Origin: Bacteriovorax stolpii
GTDB taxonomy: Bacteria; Bdellovibrionota; UBA2428
Reading direction: 5' to 3'
Assembly (NCBI GenBank): GCA_945881775.1
Contig: CAMCVE010000020.1
Span: 1-34,974, forward strand
Length of the DNA stretch: 34,974 nt
Shown here in pieces: positions 24,651-31,730 of this stretch. Every line of letters begins with the position of its first letter. Positions within the stretch are counted from its first letter, which is position 1. A program made the translations under genes and the position numbers. Under the pieces are notes generated by a model. That model searched no databases, was not told the origin of the DNA, and saw only the letters and a program-made list of their open reading frames with translations.

Positions 24651-25582
24651 TTGCGAAGATCACCGCGGGGGCTGTCGCCGATGTGGGGCGTGCCGTCAGG
24701 AGCCGCTCCCCCGTCGTCACTGGCGACCGGGTCGGCGCTCGTGTGTGTCACGGGCGCCGCTGCTTTGGCGTCCTCGATGATTTTTTGGCCGTTCGAAGTC
24801 GCCTCGTCGATGATCGCCTTGCCCTCTTCGCTCGCTTGATTGATTCGATCTTCGGCATGGCTGTTGGCCTGGTTGATGCGGCGTTTGGCGCGGCGGTCGG
24901 CCTCACGCACGACATTTTTGGCCTTTTTCTCTGCGCGATCGATGAGTTTTTTTCCGATCCACCAAATCGCGAGCACGGCCACGATAGCTGCGACACCGAT
25001 CAGGATCGCTTTGGTGGTCTTGGACATCTCGGCATGAGCCTCGGGCACGAGGACTCGGCAAACGCGCGCCACAAGGTCTGAGACCAGTGAGCCTGCGCCC
25101 GGAAGACTGACGAGATTCTGGTTTAGGAAGCCCTCGAGCTCCTCCACCTTTTGGTGGAAGGAATCTTTCGCGAAGTCGATGCGGAACTCTTCGCCATTCA
25201 CTTTGAATCCCCCGACGACGAGGTCGTTCACTTCGACTCGCACTCGTTTCGAGTCAGCCAGAAATTCCAGACACGCGTCGCCACAGCTCGTAAGCTCAGG
25301 GAGCGTTGGTAGCTTCGCGAGGCGTTGGAGAATTCTCTCGCGACCCACTTTGTCCTGAATGAAGTCCAGGCGGCCGACAAATGCCTCGGGTCCCTTCGTC
25401 TGATAGGCCTTTGAAAGCTCCTTATAGAAGCCCCCAAAATCGCCCGCGATCTGCTTGGTTGCGATCTGCGCTTTTACGAGAGGCATAAGCGCGGGGCTTT
25501 TGCGATCGGCCCCAATCGCGCTCGCGGCGTAAGAGACGATCATCAAAGAAGAAATAACTCGCGTAAAGAGGTTTCGACGCAT
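24647..25582 (-). CDS. Secreted/membrane coiled-coil protein of unknown function
   Basis: The 311-residue product has a signal peptide (MRRNLFTRVISSLMIVSYAA, cleaved near IGA-DR), a globular region with a close cysteine pair (C100, C104 in SCGDAC) and C175, a membrane segment at about 192-210 (ILIGVAAIVAVLAIWWIG), and then a strongly charged heptad/11-mer-like helix at about 212-275 (EKKAKNVVREADRRAKRRIN, SEEGKAIIDEATSNGQKIIE) resembling apolipoprotein-like or ATP-synthase-b-like coils, ending in a Gly/Asp/Pro tail. If the signal peptide is cleaved, the coil lies in the cytoplasm. No family recognised. It is 99 bases downstream of dnaB on the same strand, possibly a separate unit. Confidence 0.75.
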   Translation of the reverse strand: MRRNLFTRVISSLMIVSYAASAIGADRKSPALMPLVKAQIATKQIAGDFGGFYKELSKAYQTKGPEAFVGRLDFIQDKVGRERILQRLAKLPTLPELTSCGDACLEFLADSKRVRVEVNDLVVGGFKVNGEEFRIDFAKDSFHQKVEELEGFLNQNLVSLPGAGSLVSDLVARVCRVLVPEAHAEMSKTTKAILIGVAAIVAVLAIWWIGKKLIDRAEKKAKNVVREADRRAKRRINQANSHAEDRINQASEEGKAIIDEATSNGQKIIEDAKAAAPVTHTSADPVASDDGGAAPDGTPHIGDSPRGDLRN

Positions 25583-25681
25583 CCCAAGATTCTAAGGGGT
25601 GAAGGCCCTCTGGCTCGAGTTAAGATTTTGTTAAGATTTGAATGGCAAGGCGTTCTAGGGGCAGGGTGCCGCTCAGCTGGA

Positions 25682-27178
25682 TCAGTAGGGGGCGTCGGGC
25701 GGCTCAATCTGACCATAATTGTTCGAGACATAGTTGCTCGAGATATAATTTGTGTAGCGAGTGAGGTGACCGAGCCAAGTGACTTTGATGCTTCCTGTAG
25801 GGCCCGCGCGATGTTTGGCGACGATGATCTCGGCCTCGGCGGGCGCGCGTGAATCTTGATCGGGTCCCATTTCGCGGTGGATGAACATGACCACGTCGGC
25901 GTCCTGTTCGATCGCACCCGAATCGCGGAGATCAGAGAGCTGTGGCTTGGCAGAGCCCGCATCGGTGCCGGTGCGTTTCGAGCGGTCACGGTTGAGCTGT
26001 GAAAGCGCGAGCACGGGAACATTCATCTCTTTTGCAATGGCCTTAAGGCCGCCCGTGATGGCCGCAACTTCGACGGAGCGGTTCTCAGTGTTGCCGCCAG
26101 ATTTCATGATCTGAATGTAGTCACAGATGATCAGGTCGAGGCGGAACTCAGGATTTGAGATGCGCTCACCAGCAACAAGTTTGCGGGCGCTCGCGAGAAT
26201 GTCGTAAGGGCTCACCATCGAACGGTCATCGATAAAGAGTCCCGCGTGTGTGAGTTCGTCCGCTGCAAAATAGAGATCATTGAAATTGTCGGGTGTGAGG
26301 TTTCCCGAGCGTAGTTTGCCCGCGTCGATTTTTGCGGCAAAGCTCATCATCCGTTCGACGAGTTCCTTGCGTGTCATTTCGAGCGAGAAGAGGAGAACGT
26401 TTTTCTTCTGCCTGACCGCAGCGTCGTGCATGATGTTGAGGGAGAGCGCTGTTTTACCAGTGCCAGGCCCTGCTGCGAGCACCAGAAGCTGGCCCGGGCG
26501 GAAACCCGTGAGCTTGGCGTCAAGATCCGAAAGTCCTGTCATCACGAGGAAGGGATCAGGGATGCCTTGATTGTCGGCGCGGCGCTCAAAATCATTGAGC
26601 ATGTCGCCGAGTAGTTCTCCGACTTTGGCGAGCTGCTGGGTCTTGCGCTCTTGAGTGGCGTCGAAGATGAGCTTCTCAACTCGAGACGCGATGTCACGTG
26701 TGTCGCCAGGGCTCAAAGCCGCAGACTGAGCCATATTTCCCGCATCGAGCAGACGCCTGCGCCAAGAGAGATCGGCCACGATCTGGGCGTACTCAAGCGC
26801 ATGGGCCGTCGTAGACGGAGTGTCCGCAATCTTCGCAAGATAGGCGGGACCTCCGATGCCTTCGAGTTTACCGTTCTCTTTGAGGCCGGACATGACGGTC
26901 GTGAGATCGATGGGACGGTTTTTAAATGCGAGAGCGACCATGCACTCAAAAATGTCTTTGTGAGCCGGAAGGTAAAAGTCATCGGCTTTGACTTTGTGCT
27001 GAAGGTCGTTGAGGACTTCCGAATAGAGCATCACGCCCGCAAGCACAGCCATTTCGACTTGGAGATCATGGGGTCGTTCGCCCGGCGCGAAAGCGAGCAC
27101 AGGTGCATCTTTTCTGCGGAAACGATTGGGGCTGCCGCCGCCGTCGGAAGCTCCGCCACCTGTGATTTCGAACGCCAT
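25682..27178 (-). CDS. dnaB: Replicative DNA helicase DnaB
   Basis: The hexameric 5'-3' helicase that opens the replication fork and recruits primase. The 498-residue protein has a glycine-rich 35-residue lead, the N-terminal primase-interacting domain (about 36-140, PHDLQVEMAVLAGVMLYSEV), a linker, and the RecA-like motor: Walker A GPGTGKT at 237-243, catalytic FSLEM (E267), Walker B DLIICDYIQIM, the ALSQLNRDRSKR segment, and the arginine-finger region AKHRAGPTG. The Walker A differs slightly from the usual DnaB form (RPSMGKT/RPGMGKT). The C-terminal tail has the tandem SSNYVSNNYG. Length is slightly above the typical 450-475. It follows rpsF-rplI, as in many bacteria, but a terminator lies between them. 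Confidence 0.97.
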   Translation of the reverse strand: MAFEITGGGASDGGGSPNRFRRKDAPVLAFAPGERPHDLQVEMAVLAGVMLYSEVLNDLQHKVKADDFYLPAHKDIFECMVALAFKNRPIDLTTVMSGLKENGKLEGIGGPAYLAKIADTPSTTAHALEYAQIVADLSWRRRLLDAGNMAQSAALSPGDTRDIASRVEKLIFDATQERKTQQLAKVGELLGDMLNDFERRADNQGIPDPFLVMTGLSDLDAKLTGFRPGQLLVLAAGPGTGKTALSLNIMHDAAVRQKKNVLLFSLEMTRKELVERMMSFAAKIDAGKLRSGNLTPDNFNDLYFAADELTHAGLFIDDRSMVSPYDILASARKLVAGERISNPEFRLDLIICDYIQIMKSGGNTENRSVEVAAITGGLKAIAKEMNVPVLALSQLNRDRSKRTGTDAGSAKPQLSDLRDSGAIEQDADVVMFIHREMGPDQDSRAPAEAEIIVAKHRAGPTGSIKVTWLGHLTRYTNYISSNYVSNNYGQIEPPDAPY

Positions 27179-27265
27179 ACGAAGTCTCTAAACGATCCCT
27201 TCGGGGAGATAAACCGGAAAACGAATGAGGCCGAGTGAGGAGGCCCAAATCTCGGAGCTCGGAGA

Positions 27266-27307
27266 AAAATAAAAAAAACCCCGAGTGACTCGCGCCACCC
27301 GGGGTTT
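27266..27307 (-). terminator. Rho-independent terminator between rplI and dnaB
   Basis: On the minus strand AAACCCCG (27307-27300) pairs with CGGGGTTT (27283-27276), with an inner GTG/CAC pairing, and is followed by TTTTTTTTATTTT. This ends the rpsF-rplI transcript 23 bases after the rplI stop, so dnaB either relies on read-through or has its own promoter in the roughly 90 bases before 27178. Confidence 0.9.
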
Positions 27308-27329
27308 GTCTATTGAGCTTCGAGAAGCT

Positions 27330-27836
27330 TTAAGCTTCTGCGGTTTCCGACGAAGCGTCGGCGTAGGTCGGAGCAACAGCAAGTTTGGTGGTGCCATCGC
27401 TTTCAACTTTCAGAGGGACCATTGCTTTGAGGCCGCCGAAGAGCTTCACCATGATCGAGTAGTCGCCAAGCATTTTGATGGCTTGTCCAAGAACGATCTG
27501 ACGACGGTCGACAAGGATCTTTTTGTCTGAGAAAGCCGATTCCACTTCTTTGGTGGTGACCGAGCCGTAGAGACGGCCATCTTCAGAGACTTTCTTGAGG
27601 ATCTTGATCGTCACGCCTTCGAGTTGCTTCAAAAGACCTTGAGCCGAGCTGCGATCGGTAGCCTTTTGGGCTTCGAGCTTCTTGGCTTGGTCTTGGAGCA
27701 CGCGGAGGTTCGCGAGAGTTGCGCGCTTAGCGATACCCTGGGGGATCAGGAAGTTACGTGCGTAACCGGGTTTGACTTCGAGAACATCGCCGATTTCGCC
27801 GAGGTTCATGTAGCTTTGATTGAGGATGATTTTCAT
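27330..27836 (-). CDS. rplI: 50S ribosomal protein L9
   Basis: L9 binds 23S rRNA at the base of the L1 stalk and helps keep reading-frame fidelity. The 168-residue protein starts MKIILNQSYMNLGEIGDVLE and has the family signature GYARNFLIPQGIAKRAT, the long connecting helix (NLRVLQDQAKKLEAQKA) and a C-terminal rRNA-binding domain with DGRLYGSVT. It is about 20 residues longer than E. coli L9 because of a short C-terminal tail (TYADASSETAEA). It begins 26 bases after the rpsF stop, leaving no room for rpsR, which commonly lies between these genes. Confidence 0.97.
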   Translation of the reverse strand: MKIILNQSYMNLGEIGDVLEVKPGYARNFLIPQGIAKRATLANLRVLQDQAKKLEAQKATDRSSAQGLLKQLEGVTIKILKKVSEDGRLYGSVTTKEVESAFSDKKILVDRRQIVLGQAIKMLGDYSIMVKLFGGLKAMVPLKVESDGTTKLAVAPTYADASSETAEA

Positions 27837-27862
27837 GTCTCGTGCCTCTTTACCTAATTCGA

Positions 27863-28411
27863 TCAGTTGGTGTCGCCGGAGTCGGTCGACGGAGCTGCTG
27901 CAGGAGCATCAGAGTTTTGAGCGGAGGAGCCACGGTCGCCGTAATCACGACGAGGGCCGCGATCACCGTAGTCACGACGGGGGCCGCCGCGATCACCGCC
28001 GCCACGGAATCCACCACGGCGAGGACGGTCTTCTTTCCAGTCGCGATTGCGATCGCGATCAGCGAGTTCTTTGGGGAGACCTTCGCGAAGCGTCTTGTAG
28101 TCGTTGGCTTCTTCGGTCGTGCGAGCAGTGAATTCGCGCAACACGAATTCGTTGATCTTCAAGTTACGTTGAAGCTCGTTCACGCCGAGGGGCAAGGACT
28201 TGTAACGGACGTAGGTCCATTGTCCGCGGGGCTCTTTGTTGATCGGGAACGAGATCTTGGCTTTCTGCCAATCGTCGAGCATCAGCACTTCGCCTTTGCC
28301 TTCGTTCTTGATGATGTTCTGACATTTTTCAAGAAGGGCTTTGAAGCCTTCTTCGGGCATGTCGACTTTCGTGATCAGAATCGTTTCGTAGGTGCGCGTT
28401 TCGAGTGCCAT
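27863..28411 (-). CDS. rpsF: 30S ribosomal protein S6 with Arg/Gly-rich tail
   Basis: S6 binds the central domain of 16S rRNA with S18. The 182-residue protein has a normal S6 fold in residues 1-117 (RTYETILITKVDMPEEGF, NEGKGEVLMLDDWQKAKISF, YVRYKSLPLGVNELQRNLKI, VLREFTART). It then has a 65-residue tail rich in Arg, Gly and Asp with near-repeats RRDYGDRG, followed by an Ala/Ser/Pro end. Such RG-rich tails usually bind RNA. The start is ATG 28411, six bases after AAGGAAG; a longer frame to 28453 is not conserved. It is first of the rpsF-rplI unit, with a possible promoter at 28444-28472. Confidence 0.96.
   Translation of the reverse strand: MALETRTYETILITKVDMPEEGFKALLEKCQNIIKNEGKGEVLMLDDWQKAKISFPINKEPRGQWTYVRYKSLPLGVNELQRNLKINEFVLREFTARTTEEANDYKTLREGLPKELADRDRNRDWKEDRPRRGGFRGGGDRGGPRRDYGDRGPRRDYGDRGSSAQNSDAPAAAPSTDSGDTN
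27933..27985 (-). repeat. Tandem near-repeat in the rpsF tail
   Basis: Two adjacent units of about 26-27 bases (27933-27958 and 27959-27985) differ at only a few positions and encode two copies of the RRDYGDRG-type segment in the S6 tail. A third, more degenerate copy follows at 27986-28007. It probably arose by slippage or unequal exchange within the coding sequence. Confidence 0.7.
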
Positions 28412-28443
28412 CAAATACTTCCTTATTTTTAAGTGACTCAAAG

Positions 28444-28472
28444 GGGTTAGCAAAAAGGTTTTGGGATATCAA
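28444..28472 (-). promoter_or_regulatory. Possible sigma-70-like promoter for rpsF-rplI
   Basis: On the minus strand TTGATA (28472-28467) is followed after exactly 17 bases by TAACCC (28449-28444), 32 bases before the rpsF start. The -35 box is good (5 of 6) but the -10 box is poor, so this is only a candidate. Confidence 0.3.
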
Positions 28473-28497
28473 GCCCCGTCAGAGGGCATGAGGGGGA

Positions 28498-29568
28498 TTA
28501 CTTTGGGGGACTGTAGAGTCCCTGCCAACTCGAAGGGGCCGGTGCCACGAACTCGATCATCTTGCCGCTGCGGGGGTGACGCAGTGCCAGTTTTCTCGCA
28601 TGCAGGGCATGGGCGTCTAATATCAAGTGTTTACGGAGTTCTGGACTCAGCTGGATGAAGGCGCCTTTCCTCGTTTCCAGGCTGCGATTTTGGTCTTTGA
28701 ACGCGAGGAAGATTTTTTCGTCGGGATCGTAGAGCTTGTCGCCCACGATGCCGGCTCCCAAGTGGGCCAAGTGAACGCGGATCTGGTTGGTGCGACCTGT
28801 GATGGGTTTGGCCTCGACAAGCGAGATGGGCCAGGGGCTTTTCCAAGCCCGGTCTTTCATCATTTTGCGCATGCCGGGCCATTCGGGGGGCGTCCACTCC
28901 GGGGCTTCGATCCATTTGGTCGAAAGGGTGTGGTACTTGGTTTTGGCCTGTTTGGATTCTGGAGAGCCCACAACTTGTTTGATGCGAATTTGGCTCTGAC
29001 CTGGGCCGGCGGGGCCCATGGGTGCGTCAACAACACCGGAAGCGGGCAGGGGGGCGCCCCAAGTGAGTCCCCAGTAGGTTTTGTCGCATTCGTTCTTAAA
29101 AAACTGCCAATAGATCTTGTCCTTGGCGAGGCTCGTCTTCGTGAGCACACAGACGCCGCTGGTTTCGCGGTCGAGGCGGTGGGCCAGGAAAAGCATTTCG
29201 CTTTTGCGTTGTTCCTTGAGGATGTTGATGAGCGTGTTGCGAAGGTAGCGGCCCGTTGGGTGGACGGGAAGATGCGGAGGCTTGTTCACGATCACGAGGT
29301 CTTCGTCCTCGAAGAGAATAGGGATTTTTGTGGGGGCTACCGGTTCCGGTCGCATCAGAGCAAGATAGGACACCTTGTCGCCGTTGCGCAAGACATGCTT
29401 GGCGTCTGCGGGTCCTTCGTTGAGCAGGACATCACCCTTTTCGATGAGATGGGTCCAATGCTCGCTGTCGAAATAAGTGAATCTTTTGACCAGGAAGTCG
29501 ACGAGCGGGAGGCCTTCGGCGTGGGGGCCGACAAATTTAAAATAGGCGCGGCGCTCGGGCTCGGTCAT
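28498..29568 (-). CDS. RluA-family RNA pseudouridine synthase
   Basis: Isomerises specific uridines in rRNA or tRNA to pseudouridine. The 356-residue protein has an N-terminal S4-like RNA-binding domain (about 20-70, LPLVDFLVKRF ... IEKGDVLLNE) and a catalytic domain with LVIVNKPPHLPVHPTGRY (91-108) and the RluA signature AHRLDRETSGVCVLTK, catalytic aspartate D133, then KPITGRTNQIRVHLAHLGAG and DKLY. Which RluA/C/D specificity applies cannot be told from sequence alone. I chose ATG 29568 over the upstream TTG at 29589; neither has a clear ribosome site. It lies just upstream of rpsF on the same strand and diverges from the YciO-type gene. Confidence 0.95.
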   Translation of the reverse strand: MTEPERRAYFKFVGPHAEGLPLVDFLVKRFTYFDSEHWTHLIEKGDVLLNEGPADAKHVLRNGDKVSYLALMRPEPVAPTKIPILFEDEDLVIVNKPPHLPVHPTGRYLRNTLINILKEQRKSEMLFLAHRLDRETSGVCVLTKTSLAKDKIYWQFFKNECDKTYWGLTWGAPLPASGVVDAPMGPAGPGQSQIRIKQVVGSPESKQAKTKYHTLSTKWIEAPEWTPPEWPGMRKMMKDRAWKSPWPISLVEAKPITGRTNQIRVHLAHLGAGIVGDKLYDPDEKIFLAFKDQNRSLETRKGAFIQLSPELRKHLILDAHALHARKLALRHPRSGKMIEFVAPAPSSWQGLYSPPK

Positions 29569-29654
29569 GGGTTGCGCAGAGTGCCGCAAAAAGACGGGAC
29601 CGCCAAGAGAATTCTTGGGAGAGATCCGGCCTTTGTGTTATTCCTGAAAGACAT

Positions 29655-30278
29655 ATGATTTTAGAGATGAGCCTACCCACGCCTTCTCCTCGAAGCGTGG
29701 ACCGCGCGGTGGCCACCCTCCAAAGAGGCGGCATCATCGTTTTCCCGACAGACACGGGGTACGCGATCGGTTGCGATCTCTACAATAAGAAAGCCATTGA
29801 TCGCATCTACCAGATCAAGAAGCGGGACAAGCAGCATCCCCTAAGCTTTATCTGCGCCGACCTGAAAGAGCTTTCACAGTTTGCGGTCGTGAGCAACAAG
29901 GCCTACAGCAATATGCGCCGTTTGCTTCCCGGTCCCTACACTTTTGTCCTCCCAGCCACGAAGCTTGTTCCGAAGCTTCTCGTGAGTCGTCGTTCAAGCG
30001 TTGGTATCCGAGTGCCCGATCATCCGGTCGCTCTCGCGATCGTCAATGGCCTCCGCCATCCCGTGATCGGCACAAGCTGCACCGGTCCCGACGGAGAGGC
30101 GCTGCTGACGGCGGCCGATATCAAGGCCGTGCTCGGCAAGAGTGTCGATCTGATTCTCGATTCTGGACCTGTCGCCAGTGAGCCGTCTACCGTTATCGAT
30201 TTTAACTCTCCTGAGCCGGTTATTATTCGTAAAGGCAAGGGCGATGTGACCTTGTTCCAGCTCCGCGACGACGCCTAG
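29655..30278 (+). CDS. YrdC-domain protein of the YciO/Sua5 group
   Basis: YrdC-domain proteins bind double-stranded RNA or nucleotides; Sua5/TsaC members make threonylcarbamoyl-AMP for the t6A37 modification of tRNA. The 207-residue product contains one YrdC domain: GGIIVFPTDTGYAIGCDLYN, IYQIKKRDKQHPLSFICAD, LLPGPYTFVLPAT and SVGIRVPDHP, with the KxR...SxxxxN-like substrate region partly visible. It lacks the Sua5 C-terminal domain, and the QHPLS form is typical of YciO, so YciO is favoured over TsaC. The alternative ATG at 29667 would shorten the N-terminus by four residues. The lipid-kinase-like gene follows after 21 bases. Confidence 0.9.
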   Translation: MILEMSLPTPSPRSVDRAVATLQRGGIIVFPTDTGYAIGCDLYNKKAIDRIYQIKKRDKQHPLSFICADLKELSQFAVVSNKAYSNMRRLLPGPYTFVLPATKLVPKLLVSRRSSVGIRVPDHPVALAIVNGLRHPVIGTSCTGPDGEALLTAADIKAVLGKSVDLILDSGPVASEPSTVIDFNSPEPVIIRKGKGDVTLFQLRDDA

Positions 30279-30299
30279 AGAAGAGAGATTTATTCTACG

Positions 30300-31028
30300 A
30301 TGCCGATTCTCAAATCCCGTTTCGACGAGCATTTGAGTCGGAAATTCTTTCATGTCGTCTCGGGTACGGCCGTTGCGTACACCTTCCTCTATTTTTTGGA
30401 CCGCAAGTCCGCCGCTTTTGTAATTTTGGGGTGCACAATTGTTTTTGCCTCGATCGACCTCGCGCGCATCCGAGTGGCTCTTCTCAATCAGTGGGTGCTG
30501 CGCATTTACGGTCCCCTGATGCGTTCCGAGGAAAACGATCAGCCTAGCGCCCAAGTGTATTACCTGCTTGGACTTTGTTGGGCGCTGATTGCACTGCCTA
30601 AAATTGTCGCCGTGCAGGCCATTCTCACGCTCGCTTGGATGGATCCCGTGGCCGGTGCCTACGGCGTTCGCTTTGGTAAGACGCGCTGGAATTCGGTTTT
30701 CCGATTTTTTATTCCCGAGGAGCGGCAGATTCCGCTGAGCCTTGGTGCCAAAACGGTTGAGGGCAGCACGGCGGGTTTCTTTGCGGCGTTTCTTGCGGGA
30801 GTCATCGCTTGGACGGGTCGCTGGGCGGCGTTCCGTTTGGAAAGTGGTGAACTACGCTGGCCAACTCCGATGGAGATCGCTGTGATGAGCGGAATCGGTG
30901 CGGTGGTGGCGGTCATTGCCGAGGCCTGGCCTTCACAGTGGGACGACAACGCCAAGATTCCGTTTTGGACGGGGCTTATTGTCTGGGGTGCAGCGCTTCT
31001 TATGGGTATTCCGCTCAGCTATTTGTGA
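30300..31028 (+). CDS. CTP-dependent lipid kinase-like membrane protein (DGK1/VTE5/SEC59 type)
   Basis: A 242-residue polytopic protein with about six membrane segments. The family signs of phytol/dolichol/diacylglycerol kinases that use CTP are visible: SRKFFHVVSGT at 13-23, AWMDPVAGAYGVRFGKTRWN (about 112-131), KTVEGSTAGFFAAF (about 150-163), and AEAWPSQWDDNAKIPFWTG near the C-terminus with the conserved DDN. It probably phosphorylates a polyprenol, diacylglycerol or related lipid in the inner membrane. Substrate unknown. The next gene downstream encodes a lipid-carrier-type protein, which suits a lipid-metabolism role. Confidence 0.82.
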   Translation: MPILKSRFDEHLSRKFFHVVSGTAVAYTFLYFLDRKSAAFVILGCTIVFASIDLARIRVALLNQWVLRIYGPLMRSEENDQPSAQVYYLLGLCWALIALPKIVAVQAILTLAWMDPVAGAYGVRFGKTRWNSVFRFFIPEERQIPLSLGAKTVEGSTAGFFAAFLAGVIAWTGRWAAFRLESGELRWPTPMEIAVMSGIGAVVAVIAEAWPSQWDDNAKIPFWTGLIVWGAALLMGIPLSYL

Positions 31029-31100
31029 CACTTTCGTGACGACGCTTCGGCGGGTAGGGAGGGTGTCCCGGACAGCTCGTTGGTGCTATCCTGATGCCTT

Positions 31101-31730
31101 ATGAAAAAGTGGCTCGTCGTGTTGCTTCTGGCTCTCCAGGTCCCGTCTCAGGCTGCGGTGATGGACAAGACGAAATCCTTTGTTTCGCAACTCCTTGAGC
31201 TCGGCAGACTTTCTCGTGAATCCAAGGGTGTTCTCACCGAGCAGTCGCGCGCAGCGATTCGCAATCTTTCTTCACAAATCGATTTTGAGGCACTCGCTGC
31301 TAAGAGTCTCGGTGGAACTTGGAAAAATCTCAGTGCAACTAAACGCAAAGATTTCCTAAAGACCCTTCAAGAGTCGATTGAAGTTCTGCTCTTTCCTAAA
31401 GCCGATCGTCTGACGGCTTCGCTGGGTGAAGTGAAATTCTCTCAAAGTCCAAAGTCCCCACGACAGGTTCTTGCCCGCACGATTTTTGAGACCACAAGGC
31501 AAGGGGAGCTCGTCGAGAAAGACATCGAATTCGAACTTATTTTCGACGCGCGCGAGCGGGTCATCGACACCATTCTCGAAGGAGAACTTGTCTCGGGGAA
31601 TCTGAAAAGACAGTTTGATCAAGCTCTGAAGAAGAAGAGCTTCGACCAGTTGCTCCAGCAGATGAAAAAACGTCTTAATGACGGCAAGCTTAAAAAGCCT
31701 GCTCCCGAGTCGAAGAAAGTCGGGGCTTGA
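31101..31730 (+). CDS. MlaC/Ttg2D-like periplasmic phospholipid carrier
   Basis: MlaC-type proteins shuttle phospholipids between the outer and inner membranes. The 209-residue product has a signal peptide (MKKWLVVLLLALQVPSQA), then the family pattern: KSFVSQLLELGRLSRESKGV, SSQIDFEALAAKSLGGTWKN, LSATKRKDFLKTLQESIEVL and the ligand-pocket strands EKDIEFELIFDARERVIDTI followed by ELVSGNLKRQFDQALK. The rest of the Mla system (MlaEFDB, MlaA) is not in the window. The stop overlaps the TTG start of the TolC-like gene, so the two are translated together; pairing MlaC-like and TolC-like proteins is uncommon. Confidence 0.88.
   Translation: MKKWLVVLLLALQVPSQAAVMDKTKSFVSQLLELGRLSRESKGVLTEQSRAAIRNLSSQIDFEALAAKSLGGTWKNLSATKRKDFLKTLQESIEVLLFPKADRLTASLGEVKFSQSPKSPRQVLARTIFETTRQGELVEKDIEFELIFDARERVIDTILEGELVSGNLKRQFDQALKKKSFDQLLQQMKKRLNDGKLKKPAPESKKVGA

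Noticed and set aside
28627-29658. 343-codon plus-strand frame opposite the pseudouridine synthase gene
   Set aside because: Shadow frame; the minus strand encodes a complete RluA-family protein with its HRLD motif.
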